Position numbers and translations under genes: made by a program. This document shows positions 12,911 through 26,263 of a stretch of 64,000 bases of DNA, piece after piece. The notes under the pieces were generated by a model, which saw nothing but the letters and a program-made list of their open reading frames with translations, had not been told where the DNA came from and did not search any database. This stretch comes from Gamarada debralockiae. Its lineage: Eukaryota; Ascomycota; Leotiomycetes; Helotiales; Hyphodiscaceae. The first letter of the stretch is position 1. Every line of letters starts with the position of its first letter. The stretch spans positions 28,143-92,142 of the forward strand of contig NXFV01000154.1 in the NCBI GenBank assembly GCA_002803225.1, in the 5' to 3' direction.

Positions 12911-15900
12911 TTTTGGTGCTGCTGACAACGGCAATTAGCTTGTACCGTGTCGTTAGATCAGCTTGTACAAGGTAAAGTATCACGGGTAGCGTCTCACTCT
13001 GATCTCATCTCTCGTTTGACATTGAATGCCCTCATCGAGCCATCACAGGCTCCAAATACGAAAGCAATCGGTGAATGCAAACGAGTTGCCGACACGTGGA
13101 GCCGCGATGTAGTTACCAAACCTCGGATATCATAAAGATGTCTGCAGCTCGGGCAGCTGCTTTAGCGGCCAGTCTTCATACCTAAGGGGAACCTCGGACA
13201 CCTCCGATGTTTGTCACCTTCTTCATCTCCTTTTTTTCACAAGATTCTCTTCAATGTCAGTTTGAAACTGCTTGCCTAGCTGCAGGCAAATTCCCCATCA
13301 GTTCATAACATCCCTGAAAAATTCTGTTGAGAACCCGACTTTCGGCTTAAAATCGGGTCGCGTATCCTGGCGGAATAACATAAAGTAACCAACCCTACTC
13401 GGGAATGTGGAGCCAAAAGGGAGAGACTCCTTTTACCCAGCTTTTTGCTTATTGCACGAGATTTCCTTCTTATTAATTTCTACCCATTCGGTGGAATTTT
13501 CGGTAAGTTGGCGGGCCGAACGCGCTGAATTTTATGTACGCTGTTTGTGACCAACCGAGCCAACGCAATCGCCGGATGCTCAGCCACGAGCGTCGTGGAC
13601 TTTCGGCCTGATATAGAATTGATTTTCAGGCGAGCAAGGACAAACTCTTGTTTCTGTTCAGCTTGCGTGGTAATCTCTAATTTAATTCTTGAGGGCAGGT
13701 TTTGGATTTTGCACAGTTTAAGAACGTTTGAGCAGAGTGGTAACGGGGGGTGGCGTGGTGGCGAATCAGGAGGTTACGGTACCCGAGTTTTTTTGCTAAG
13801 CGAAGAATTCCCGCCCCCCTTCCTTCGGAGGGGTGGGATGGAAGATCGGAGCGCCTCTGGCCCTTAGATCCTTCCAGAAGAGGATGGTTAATTGACTGCA
13901 TAATCTGTTCATCATGAGGTGACTAGCTCAAATACGATCTTATATTACACCGCCTCTCGTCTATTCGCTTAAGGAACCTACACGATTATAGACCTCATCA
14001 GTGGCAACGGTCCCTATTGGAGTCCCAAGCCCTTCTTCTCTTCGGTGCGAAGTCCGTGGAAGCCACCCAGTGGGGACGTCAGCGCTGCTTCCTGGCCTGA
14101 ACGTCCTGTTTCTCTCGGCCCCGATGCCCAATGTAGCCATTTAGACGATCCCGTTAAAGACATTACATTCACCTTTCTTGCCTTCTCGTGGCATCATATG
14201 TCCCTCACCAGCCACGCTAGCTTCCATGTAAGGTTCGTGTGAGTCGTCTCGCCCCACACCGCTGGTCTCGACGCTGTCATAGTCGAAGTTAGTCTGGTTG
14301 CCTCGTCCGGTGCTTCAGTGTCGTTCCATCTCTAGCTGCTTTTGAAACCCCATCTTTCCAGCTCAACTTCACCGCTGCCTGGCGGTGGCCATAACGTTTG
14401 ATCTTAGTCCGCCAAGGATCTTGCTTTCTTGTGTTGCAAAAAGCAAAAGTGAAGCGAGGGAGCCCAAGTACCACCTCATCAGGTTGCGGTGAGAGCACCA
14501 TTTTCAGGGCGACCTCAGATGCCTTTCGCAAGATGCAACATCGATTGGAATATTCCATAGTCGGTGAGCGCCTGTTGGAGAAGGCGAGGATGTCTTGTGT
14601 CGCGTCATGGCTGGAGAAATGTTGATGGTTGGGTGACAGGCTTAGATCCTTCGATCGCGAGACGTCAGATAAGTCAGGGATTACTGACCAGTGAATTGGA
14701 GGAAGTGACCAGCACGGTATGGGTTTGACTCGCGACCGACATGAAGAACTCGGTGTGAATGTCTGGTCTCTGTCCTCGTCTTCGCCAGGCGTTAACGCGA
14801 GAACAGACTCTTGGACGAGGTGTGCCATGTGTGGCTATCAGTCACTGCTTGACGAGAATGCAGCTGTGACCTAGCAGTCCCGCCGTGGTGTGGCAAGATC
14901 GGATTTGTTGAGACTGAAGGGTGTGACCTAGTGCGATAAGGCGATGCGGCTTGAACTTGAGCAACATCAATACTATCATGAGGGACAACGAACACAACCT
15001 CCGGCGGTTATTTCCCACCACATGTAACGAGGGGCCTTGCAGGCATCAGTTCACCCGCTTACTGGCTGCCATGTTTCGAAAATGAGAACTGACAGAATCA
15101 TTAGGCACTGAGAATACGAACAGCTTTTAGACGACACTGAAAACTTAGAGATATTAGAGATATCGGCATTCTCAAGAGAACAATTTAGAAAGAATGACAA
15201 CGTAGAATGAAAATAGTGTTTGGAAAGAATCGGAAGGCCGTTATGCGGGAAGATGCGACCTCGCGCGGGTGGCAAGGCTGGCCATTCAGCATCGACGATC
15301 AGACGTGATCAGAAAGGAAGTACTGCATAGAAACACAACATATCTCCTTGGTCATACAGCTTCTGCAAGTTATCGTCTCCGAATTATGCACTCTGCAGCG
15401 CTCCGGCAGAAGCGTTTCTTCGTGTGCGGCAAGGATACTTCCGTTGTAGTACAGCGGCTCTTGGTATTCCCACATGTGCTCCTTCAACGATATATATAAG
15501 GTATTGTTCGCTGAAACCATTTTTCGTTGAGAGACGGGGCATATGGTCTCATTGGTCTGACAACAACCCCTTGTGGCATCTGCGAAGCCTTGGATTCTCC
15601 CTCCAGTCATTTATGCAGTGAACCAGCGTAATCACAACGTGCCGGGAATACAACGACATTGTACAACAGGAGGTTTCCGTGTAGTTACCTATCTCACAGA
15701 TTCAATCCAGAATTCCACACTACGGGTGCGTGCGCCCGATGCAAACCGTTGAACTTGGAACCATCTCAGCTTTGACGACAATTTTACACGTATCAATCAT
15801 CAGCATCGATTCGCATTTCACTCGAGAGGAAGAAGGACCGATGGCTTGACGCTCCATATGAGGCAAAATCCCACTGCAGAAACGTAGCCATTGAAGATTG

Positions 15901-17229
15901 GTCGTGGGAAGGTAATACAAATTGCGTCATCAGCCCCGCGGAGCAACGTCTGGAGAATGCTCAACGTATCAAGTTTGCGGAGGCTTAGTACTACAGTATA
16001 ATGCACCATGTTCTATCATCCAACAGTTTAAACCAAACGTGACACAGAACTGAATCTCGTGAAGATTCTGGTAGCTGACTTATAATGTCTGCAACTTTGC
16101 AGTGACGAGATGTCAGCTGAGAGAACAGCTTGGGGAACGTTGCACCAAATCTCCAGTATAATTGAAGATACTCAGACTTTGTTTGCTTCAAGTTCTTCAC
16201 TGAAGAATCGGGATTTCGTTTTCTCTCCAGCCCGAACTTTAGCACAATCTCTGCGCATCTCAGCCTTGTCACCTCAAGAGAATGGTGAAGCAGCTCTTCT
16301 GCGCTGCGATATATTCTGGAAGCGGAAGAGCAATATATAGGGCACTGGTTGGGAGAAATATGTTCCCATCGGCATCTCGCCTTGCTGTTTTCTTCAGAGT
16401 GTTCTGATACAAAGTGGCGTGAGCAGAATAATGTTACCGATAGGGACGAGACAAATTTTAGTTTACAGAGTGGGTGCGGGTTATATTTACCCCACTCGGC
16501 CGCCCCTATCCGTTTTAGGTATCAGCATGGAAGGACGCATGGAATATTTCAGGTCTGAAATCTTCACCGAGATCAATGCTCTTCAATTCTGCATTTTGCC
16601 TTCCAATCTACAATTACAAATACAAAGGTTTTCACTTGAAAATCTTCGAATAATGCCCTCTCAAACTTCCTACCTTCATTCTCAAGGTATCAGAGATGTC
16701 AACTGTCAGCCCGTCAGCAAATCTACTTTTCTGTTTCGGGAATAGTTTCCACGGCTTCCGCAATGTCTCATCTCAAGTCGTCGATCTCATCAACTGCCTA
16801 TCTTCCTCCTTGCACTCTCCACCTACCCTTCTTCAAGGCCAGACTGAGGGTAGCTACCTTGCACGAAGTCATAACGCAATTCTCGCCAATTCTTTTCTTA
16901 TCGATCTTGCGGATGTGGAGTAACTCTTCTGGATTGGTCTCCTGTCCATTTCACGGCTTTCATATGTCATTACCATTTCTGGTCGTATGCGGAGGCCTTG
17001 CGATATGCTGCTTGGTTCTTAGTGACTAGTAGCTATCACAATGTTGGGTAAGATAACGAGCTTGAGTTTGAAGATGCTAAATCTTCTCGGGAAGTTCTTC
17101 GGTCGTCACGATCCTGGGGAAGTCGTTATAAAGGAGTCAAAGTCACTATGTGGCATCAATGGGGATTAGCAGCTACGACAGAGTCCTACGTTGAGAAAGC
17201 AAGAAGATACTTCCAGGCACTGGACTGTC

Positions 17230-19085
17230 ATGACTTTCAGACTGACCGCTCTATTGTCTCTTATATTCTTTGCTCGGGTTACTCAAGTCTGGGAGGCTCT
17301 GGTGAGTTGCTCCCAACCTCTTCTATAGCATTTCTGTACTCATCTTTTGACAGCAGGGTCTTCATTTTACCCAGATCTCCTTAAAGCTGGTGTTGAGGAG
17401 CTAGTATCAGGGCTGGAGAGCGGAGCATTTACAAGTGTTGACTTGACAAACGTGCGTTGGATAATCCCACAAAATCCTTTCAAGATTAACCAATGTAGGC
17501 ATATATTATGAGAATTGATGAAGTCAATTTAGTTCTTTATGCTGTCACCGAAATCAACGCCGATGCTATGTCAATTGCTGCGGCTCTGGATGTAGAGCGA
17601 GCCCATGGAGCTACACACAGCGCTCTACATGGACTCCCAATCCTGATAAAGAACAGTATTGCTACTAAGGACCAAATGAGCAATACGGTAGGTTCCTATT
17701 CACTGCTCAGAGCCACGATCCCTCGTGATACAACCGTGGCTGCGAAGCTCCGTGCCGCTGGCGTCATTCTACTCGGAAAGTCAAACTTGTCACAGTGGGC
17801 CAACTTCCGCAGTTCAAACAGTTCTAGTAGATGGAGTGCGTATGGAGGTCAAGTCACAGAAGCTTATTTTCCAAACATGGATCCTAGTGGTAGCTCCTCG
17901 GGCAGTGCGGTTGGAAGCTCTATTGGGTTAGCGGTGGCCCCCTTGGGTACCGAGACAGATGGCAGCATTCTTCTCACCATCAAGTGTCAATAACCTTGTT
18001 GGGATAAAGCCCACGGTTGGCCTCACATCAAGGTCTCTCGTGATCCCAATTAGTTCTTACCAAGACACGGTGGGCCCAAGTACGTGTTTTATTTCTGTTT
18101 GACATCAAGCTGCATTAACTCGTTTGCCTTCTCAAGCAAATGCTGACTGTCTCGCCATTCAGTGGCCAGGACGATATCAGATGCAGCCTATGTTCTCTCC
18201 CTCATAACCGGCAAGGACAACTACGACAACTACACTCTTGCTCAACCGTTTCACACATCCCCTGATTACACGCGCTCCCTAAACTTCTCAAGTCTTCGCG
18301 GGGCGAGAATCGGCATTCCTCGGAATGGGTTGACCCCTGATAACACCAGCCAGCCAGTTTTAGACGCATTTGAGGCTGCCATTCAGGTGATTAAGAATGT
18401 TGGCGCAATTATTGTGGACAACGCAAACTTCTCTGCATATGCAGACTTCGTTGCAGGTTCCAACGCACACCTTGGAAGTGAGAGCATCGTTCTCGATGCC
18501 GACATTATTTCCGATCTCTCGAGCTATCTTGCCCAACTCACTTTAAACCCTAACCAAATCACAAGTCTTGCCGACGAGACAAACTCTACCCGCAGTTACG
18601 AGCCTGAAGATTCCTGCAAGGGGCACTGCAGTCTGGGATCAAGCCCTCTCCTTGGGCTACAACAACAGCGACTACCGATTTTGGCAGGCATATCAACATA
18701 GTAGCTACTTAGGTGGTGAAGGTGGGGCCAGAGGAGCATTGGCTGCATTCAACCTCGATGCTTTGATCCTGCCGACTGATTACTCGCCCAATCTTACGGC
18801 ATACACGGGACTGCCCGTTGTCACCGTTCCAATGGGATTTTATCCGTCCAAGAGCAGCGTCTCAAAGTCACCGAATTGGCAGCTTGTTGAAGCTAGGCCC
18901 AATATTCCCTGCGAATCCCCATTTTATTTGGCTCTCTGCATGCACTGACGGCCTCGCAGATTTGGTCTCTTATTCATGGTCCTAAGTGGTCAGAGGAAAC
19001 ACTCATTGGGTTTTCCTATGCATACGAGCAGCGCATTCATACCAGGTTAGAAGACAAGCCCTACATTGTGCCCAACGTTCAATAG
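17230..19085 (+). pseudogene. amidase-signature family pseudogene
   Basis: A fungal amidase (amide C-N hydrolase of the amidase-signature family), probably once secreted. The N-terminal part reads FYPDLLKAGVEELVSGLESG. The catalytic lysine context (LPILIKNSI), the cis-serine region (PSGSSSGSA) and the nucleophile context (TETDGSI) are all present. Two canonical introns survive, 17452-17498 and 18080-18162, the second giving TVGPM-ARTISDAAYVL. Three single-base indels break the frame: about 17970 (right after the nucleophile), about 18610, and about 18910. Homology continues beyond each break (NNLVGIKPTVGLTS, GTAVWDQALSLGY, KWSEETLIGFSYAYEQR), so the whole fold was once encoded. The start is uncertain; a hydrophobic leader may lie near 17260. 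Sequencing error is possible but unlikely at three sites. Confidence 0.85.
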
Positions 19086-20091
19086 AGGATGTAATTTGCA
19101 GATAAGATTTACTCGTGAAGCACGAAATTTCCTTCACATGTCGGGCACACTGGGACGTCTGCATTCGCATACAGCGGATACTGGGAATGTACTTGCAGGA
19201 GGAAAGCTTGCATCAAAAGATGCAATGCTTTGGTTACTTTACGGTGAGTCGTTGACAGCATGGGGCATGACTCAAGTAAGGTCCGGCATCTGAATCGAAC
19301 ATTTCAATCCATTTACAGTGCTTTTCGAATGTACGCTCCCGCTTCCCGATTTCTGGAACCAGATCCAGAGTTTAACCTGTCACAATATGACACATCGCAT
19401 CAGAAATGGAGAAAACGCGTCTACCCCGCATAACAAACCTTTGAGAACCGATTGATTGCAGCCGAAATCAATCCTGGGTCAGATCCGAAATCAAGTGCCG
19501 ACAGGACACTTCGCCTAGACCTCCTAAAATATTCGTTACCAGTCTCGCCACCCCTATCCAATTAACATTAATCTACCCGGAACTTTTTCCAAGCGATGTG
19601 CATAAGGCAGCCGCTTAAGATGTGATTGCTTTGCATTTGTAGAACATCTATCCAGGGACACTTTGGCGGCTCAATGCTGGGTCCAAGCTCCGGAATCTCA
19701 AAATGAAACGAGGCAACCAGCTTCTTAGCCTGAAAATAGAATCAATGAAAACATTCAGGCATGAGTTCCCACTAATCTACTTTTACTGTACTGCCATGAA
19801 ACTTCCGACGGCACGACACACCGCTCGACGGGGCGCAGACCGGTAGCTCGGGAAGGTTGACACGGGCCAGGAGCGCGAGGCTATCGATAGCCTCTTCCTC
19901 CCGAGCAACGTGATACCACATGATTACGCCCGGAGTCCGAGAAAGAGGACGGAGCTCTTGATGCCATAGCACTGAATAAGGAAATGGCGCAAGGCAAACA
20001 ATACCGAATCATGTAATGCAACTTTAGTTGATGAGGAGGTTGGTGGAGCGTGGACCGCAGTTTGGAAAAGACCGTCTTTACTGTTCTCACT
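19086..20091. other. gene-free stretch between amidase pseudogene and TIR element
   Basis: No gene seen. The amidase reading frame fades near 19085, and short minus-strand frames at 19772-20096 lack any motif. Confidence 0.4.
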
Positions 20092-20707
20092 AGCACTTTG
20101 CAACGCTCACGGCACTTACACGGCGTTTTTTACACCAAAACCACCAATTTTCACGACTTAATAACTTCACTAATATAATAGCTATTGACTTGATTCTTAA
20201 TCCCAGATATAAATCTAAATTATATAATAAGGAAAATCTAGTTAGGTACTTGTATTATCAGTTGGTTTTGAATTAATCAAGACTTTAAGATTTTTCTTAC
20301 TTTTGTAAATAAAATCAAACCCTTAACAACACCTAATAACTTAGCCAAAAGGCTATAAAACCGGCCTAAAAGTCAATCTTAAAATACTTTATAATATTCA
20401 GATCAAAATACATCCACTTATTTTTCAATAGAGTAAGTATTGTGGCTAATATTAAAGAAAAGATAATATATGTAGTACAAAGCAAAAAAACTGACTAATT
20501 TTATATAGTATTTTGAATCCTTATTATTTTAGAACAGAACGAATAAATATAACATTTTATTAGATTTTCTATATCGCATAATTTAGTTCTATCTGTAAGT
20601 ATAAAATTAAGTTAATAGCTATTTGTGATGATAAAGTTATTAAGTCGCGAATAAAAGTGGTTTTTGGTGTAGAAACGCCATGGAAGTGCCAGGGGCGTGC
20701 ACGTGCT
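20092..20707. mobile_element. non-autonomous TIR transposon, AT-rich interior
   Basis: The ends form an imperfect inverted repeat of about 75 bp: left arm 20092-20166 and right arm 20634-20707. Both arms read inward as AGCACnTTGC..GGCACTT..GGCGTTT..TACACCAAAA and finish with CGACTTAATAACTT. The roughly 470-bp interior is strikingly AT-rich compared with its flanks and has no open frame of 60 codons or more. This fits a non-autonomous DNA element or a RIP-degraded remnant. I could not fix a target-site duplication. Confidence 0.75.
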
Positions 20708-23700
20708 GTGGAAGACGAGTATTGAAGAGCGGGGTAGCTCTTGACAATGCTAGACGAATCGGCTCACTTTTAGAGGACTTCCCCAGCATTGTGCAGCTTT
20801 GAAAAGCTTAAGGCATGTCCAAACGTAAATGCACTTGTTTGAACGGTCGTGAAATGCTTGTTATGATGCAATTGGGAAAGTTTGGTCTGGAACTGGGTTG
20901 GGCACCATTTTTTCTGATGACACAAAGAAGCCGCTGCCCCTTAAGGTACAACACATTGGCGAGAGGAGAAACTTTTGAGTTCACAGATGTTCAGGTTTTG
21001 AAAAGGCAACCAGCGAGGCAACCAAAGCTCAAGAACCAGGCGAATTCAGGCCAGTAGCAAAGGGATGCTGATGCGCATGATGCATCGAATTGAATGCATG
21101 GCAAGTTGGAAGAGGAATGGAGGTGGGAGTTCTTCCTTTCTTTTCATCCATATCAAGAGCGGACACGCATTTGTGTGGGGACATGCGGGGTTTTCCCACC
21201 TACTAGAAGTCCAGGCATGATAAGCAATACGATTTCCACAGCCTCGTCAAATGGCTTTCCTTTCCTTCTAGAAAATCATTGTTGATCACACGGGCCCCAG
21301 GTAGCTTAATCGCGGCTGTCGAGGGGTAGGAAAATACTTTCTTGGTGGCCAAAACTGACTCGCCATTGTTTCTTTCTTTTTGAAACGAGTAGTATAGTTC
21401 TGCACACGTAACACAGGCTGATCGAAAATTCAAATGCCTCGCTGGAGGGTTCTTATTCGCAAATTCTCTGAGGGGGTGGCCGGCAAAAATCATCCATTGG
21501 GCCGCCTGTTTTTTCCACATCAATCAGTCCACCAGACCACCAAAGTGCGGCATGAATGCACATGATAGAAAGAAATCCTTTTCGGTGTGCCTCCTGATGA
21601 CTCCATTCTGATTCTAAGTCTGTTTGCTATCCTATTGAAAAGAAGAATCTCAAGATGCTTGAGACAGTCTCCGACCTGCCCGGCTGTTTCTGCTTCTTTC
21701 CCCAGACTATTAGGAAAGTACCAGGATCCTTGTGCACGAGAAGTCATACTGTTACTATTACAATGCTGGCTGATGACATTATTCGTATTCTTTAAAGTAC
21801 CTGCCGCGAATAGCTTCAAAGGCAAAGGCACGCTGCTTTCACCTCGTTGCCAGAGTTTTAGTTGCCTTCGAAGCCTAAAAGAGATTCACCAATGTGTCTA
21901 TATCAGGAGTCAGAGCTAAAGCTTTGCAACACCCTGGCTGTTGGAGAATAAAGCTCACGGTGTAGATGTAGACAGTTCTATGGAGTGCAAAAAGCCATGG
22001 AAGTCCTAGCGTAGCCTTCTCTGAAAGGTGCCTGTCGCCGAGTAGCTGGGAAGCCTGAGCGTCGAGAGAAAATTGACGAAGTACGAAATTGAGAAGCAGA
22101 CTGGCTCGAAGAGAAATCGTGAGTACTCTGTTTCTCCAATCTACTCTCTCAACTGAATATATACTCTCCACTTCCTTTTACTAACTTCGTTCTCGTTTCT
22201 CGAAACCGGTCTCCATCTCAGCAGTCAGCAAAGGCTACCAGATTCCTAGAAGACCAGGTGTCCATTAACAAGTACAGAGAGCTATGATTAGAAGAGGAGC
22301 AGATTAAATCCTTGACCTCTCCCCAATCATTTGAGAAATTCTCGTACGGCTTTGCCGCGTGACTGCTTGCGGGATACCAATGACTGCCTTCAGCCCTATG
22401 GATACTCGGAGCTGAGCGCGAAGGCTTGTGAGGCTGAAAGTCACGATACTGTTAAATTTTCATTCCATCTATACTATCTCTACAATGTAGATTTGTGAGC
22501 TGTGAGTCTAATCAAAGAAGGTTGCCTTGCGGAGAAACCGGATTCTAGGCAGCAGCAAAAGGAAGGATGATAAAAACGAAATCAATTTTTGGACAAGTCT
22601 GGCGGAACGGAGATAAAGCCTAATCCGAATTGTTGAATATTTCAAATGGAATTTAGAAGCGAAGCCTCGGGAGATAATCAAACTCCGTCTGACAAACCTC
22701 GTGGGGACGAGAAGCTGGTCTGCATTCGCAAACCGACGACAAGTTGGCCCTTTGGGCGCAGCCGTTTCAAAGATTTCTCTTCCTCAAGGAGGCGGCTTTC
22801 TACAAGTCCCTAGAAGATTTTATCACCATCCGGTATCCGGAATTTTGATTCTTCTTTCATTCTCTTGATTTTTTGGAGCTTGGGATGCGGGCAATTTTAC
22901 CATAAGACTGAAGTGAAGTCTACATACAATACCGTAGGCCAACATAAACGGCAGTAAAGACAGATCAGGCGAGAAAGGAATATATTCAAAGCAAGGAAAA
23001 GCGATACGATGTTTCGTTGCTCTTTATACGGGCCTATTCGCTCACTATGCAGAAGTCACTATCCTCCCGGTAACAGTATCAGCCCAATCAAAGCCGAAGA
23101 TTGTAAACACTAAGAAAAACGAAGATAGAGGCTCATTGAAATTAGAAGCTGTGTGCTTAGGTATAGATTTAAAAAATTCGATTGTAGTCTGTAGAGCTGC
23201 GGAGCTTCGAAGTTCTATTCGATATCAATGCGTTCTACGAGACTGCGATATTCGACCATCACTTCACAGGACTGAAATAATAACAACACTTCTAAAGATA
23301 TCCTCCTCAAGGAATAATGTTAAAATTACGCGACGAACTGGTCAAAGCATCATAAGGAGCAAGATTGCGCTGAGAAGCTTGGGGAGTGCCTATGAAGTGA
23401 ATTGGGTGAGGAAGACTGAATCTTGCGACTTTTCAGAAATTCCCTTTTGAATTGACTTTTCGGACTTTTATTTCCTCATTTGTCCACAACTTCAATTCTC
23501 CTTAAAATGTTGAACAATCTGTGGCTTCCTCCTTCTCCAGCAAGAATATCCCACAAATCTGCAACCTCTTCCTGACGATATTTCAGCATGGTACAACTTG
23601 GCCCCCCACCAACGACGAACGAAAGCACGCTCGCGTACTCCAACAATACCATCGAACTCGCAGTTGAAGAATCAGTCGGCAAAATCCCCGCATTCACAAG

Positions 23701-23905
23701 ATCGCTGCTGACAACCCGCTGTTCCGAACAGCCAGCGTCAAGACCTACTCCACGCCTTAGTTTCTAGCATATGACGACCTATTCTTGTTAGTTCCCCTTG
23801 CAATGTCTTTGAACAACGATTCGGAACCCATGGCGATGGAAACGAGTCCATATCTTTGGAGAGAGAGGGTGAAGTGACCTCAAGAGGCTTCCACTGAGTT
23901 CATCT
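20708..23905. other. gene-free stretch
   Basis: More than 3 kb with no recognisable gene. Open frames up to 110 codons (21520-21919 region, 23136-23450) have no motif. No repeat structure was noticed. Confidence 0.4.
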
Positions 23906-24578
23906 TTGGAAAGCCCCCGGAGGAGCAGAAGGGTCGAAGATCACTTTCTCTTAGAAGCTGCACCCGTTGTTCGTTCAATGCCTGAGAAAGACCCAATCTG
24001 CCATCGCCGAATCAGACTGTCCGGTGAAGAGAAGCGCTATCGAGGACTCCAAGACATCTCTAGCATGGTCATTTCTAATTTGCAAGGCGGATTCAGGACC
24101 ATTCTCGCAAGTGGCCCCCTCCGGAACATACCAGACCAACGAAGAGAGGTAGAGAGGGCTCGCAACAACACCATACGCCATGTGCATTCGCTTCAAGGTG
24201 AGCACGCAGTCGCTGAACGCGAAGCAGCAATGGATGCCATAGAAATTGTCAACCGAGTTCGCGAAGCTGCTCTAGATGAACGGGAGGAAGCGATTGCGTT
24301 GCGCGAGGGAATTGTTTTGTCACGAGAGTTAGCTGTGGGTGTCAATGAAGGGGGTGTTAGTACACGAGAGCAGGCAGTCGATGCTCGAGAGGAACACACG
24401 AGGTAGCATGATGACAACTCAAGTCTCCCATTTTGTGAGAACAAGTTCTGAAGACGGAAATGAGGGCATTGTGACTTCATCGACTTCTCAGACCTCGTCG
24501 ACCTCTAGTTTACCTGATTGGCATCGTTACTGCTGGGAATCATGTTGGGCCGGCGCATGGGAACCTGATGGAAGATAA
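23906..24578 (+). pseudogene. coiled-coil protein, probably decayed
   Basis: An open frame of 166 codons (23906-24406; first ATG at 23978) ends in a charged segment with repeating E/R/A units such as AEREAAMDA, DEREEAIALREG and STREQAVDAREE, a likely coiled coil of about 60 residues. A second coding-looking frame at 24339-24578 overlaps its end (Ser/Thr-rich, then WHRYCWESCWAG), which suggests a frameshift or an unseen intron. The charged repeat resembles the segment at 25480-26263, so the two may be related copies. No known family recognised. Confidence 0.35.
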
Positions 24579-25231
24579 TTGAGAGGTCTGAGGTCTTGTT
24601 CTGCTATGACATATGCTAGGAGATTAGTTGTAAAGACGTGATAGCCATTTTGTTGGAATGGCCATCAGATGATTCGTGGTATTGGAGTTGTGCTGGGTGA
24701 CTCGAGTCGACTTGTTCAAGGACGCTTTCATTTGCCATTTTAATATTTGAGTGAAGTTGAAGGGGGTTCGCTCAATAGATCAGACGGAGAGAGCTTCAGT
24801 GCAAGATACCTCTCATGTCTCGCCGTGCTGCTCTAGTCTCCTCGAGGAGAATCAACACTAAATAGTGGTTCTTCCAATCAACAATCCGAAACTAGATGCA
24901 GATGTACCTCTTCCTACTGATATGAGCTGGAGTGTGCATTCCTCGAATCCTAGGAGTAGAACTTTCCCACACCAATGAAGCCTCGTGTACTTGATATCAT
25001 TCTTAGTTGTAACTTGCATCTAAGAACTTCCTGCCCGACTTTCGCATTCACTCAAGATGATTTATAAATCTCATTCACCTTTAACCTCTATTCTGAAATT
25101 GAATAATAGCAACCTCGAAGCCGCGCTCTTATCCCATTCTATAAATAACCGAACAACCCCCAACGCCTTTTCACGGCATCTCTTCTAACATGGGCATCTC
25201 GATCCTCATCTCACAAGCACCGCCAACCTGA
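24579..25231. other. gene-free spacer between coiled-coil remnants
   Basis: About 650 bp with no open frame of interest. It could hold promoter sequence of the downstream remnant. Confidence 0.35.
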
Positions 25232-26263
25232 AACGATTCTCAAACAAGCCCTCGAACACACATCAATCAGATCCTCACTTTCATTTGGACACTTCGTCTT
25301 GGCCTTCCGCCGGCCGTAAAGTACAGCAAATGTCGCGGCCTACTCAAAACCCTCCACGGCGATTGGAAGCATATCCTCCTTGCCTCCCCACGCACATCAA
25401 AATCGATTCGGTACCAGCTGCAAAAGCTACACATTCGTCTCAATCGATTCTCTAGCTGGCTCTCCAACGGAACGCAGATTTTGGTTGAATCATGGATGGG
25501 AGATGCCAGGAGGAGGGGTCTTGATCATGGATTACTTCCTCTAGGGAGTTGGATCTCCATGCAGCGGACGAGAACCTTTGGACAAAGAGCCGATATGTCA
25601 CCGCATGTGGAATTGGCTGGAGATGGAGGGAAGTCGAGAGAATTGGAACACATTCCGTGTAATATTATCTCAATAACACGCGTGATGGCTTCAAAACTGT
25701 TTCTACCGATTGCGCTTGGATGCTGGAAAGGCTGCAGATCTGAGCACATGATGGAGGAGTATCGAGGTCGCCTGGAGTGCGAGAAAGATATGATTCTTTG
25801 TGACAAAGTGCTTTCTGAATGCGAAGAAGCCATGAGTGCTCGTGAAGGAGAGTATGCTGCTCGTGAAAAGGCTTTGGCTGAAAAGGAGGCAATTCTGGGA
25901 ACTCAAGAGCGATTGAACGATTGGCACATGTCGAATTTGTCAGCACAAGAGCACTTGTTGCAGATATACGTGCTACTGCATCTGAGAGATATGAAGCACA
26001 GTGCACTTTTGAGAATCACGTTGTAGAGCAAAGGTACGTCAGAAAGATTGTTGCTTCAATTCAAGAGGTTAGTGATCTTGAGAGATTCTAACAAGCAGAA
26101 GTTCCGATATCCAATTCTTGTGCTCAGGTAGCTCAAGAAGCTGGCGAAACTGGCAGTGTTGGAGCAGCAGGCAACGGTGCTGAGTCTGGAGACGGGGAAA
26201 ACTCGGCGAGTGACACTCCAACGGAGAATTTGGGGCATTTTGCGTCTTTTGAAGAGCGCTGAG
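25232..26263 (+). pseudogene. coiled-coil protein remnant with frameshift
   Basis: An open frame from 25232 (no good start seen) continues through a basic segment (SKSIRYQLQKLHIRLNRF) into a coiled coil around 25760-25920 with repeats such as SAREGEYAAREKALAEKEA. Near 25940 coding character jumps to another frame (RALVADIRATASERYEAQ). After a possible intron near 26033-26100 it finishes in a Gly/Glu-rich acidic tail ending ENLGHFASFEER before a TGA at about 26261. The three segments do not join in frame with any splice site I could find, so I call it decayed. The coiled-coil repeat resembles that at 24200-24400. Confidence 0.35.

Larger units (their letters stand above)
9848..17229. other. 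long gene-poor stretch
   Basis: More than 7 kb without a gene I can support. It contains repeat copies at 11486-11752 and 12820-12910 and the putative promoter of the Est1-like gene just after 9848. Scattered open frames of 60-180 codons, such as 14289-14828 (minus) and 13547-13867 (plus), have no recognisable domains and no convincing splice partners. Short lineage-specific genes could be hidden here and would need transcript data. Confidence 0.45.

Noticed and set aside
14289..14828. 179-codon minus-strand frame in the gene-poor region
   Set aside because: No recognisable domain or repeat, and a plus-strand frame of similar quality overlaps it; kept only as a note within the intergenic entry.
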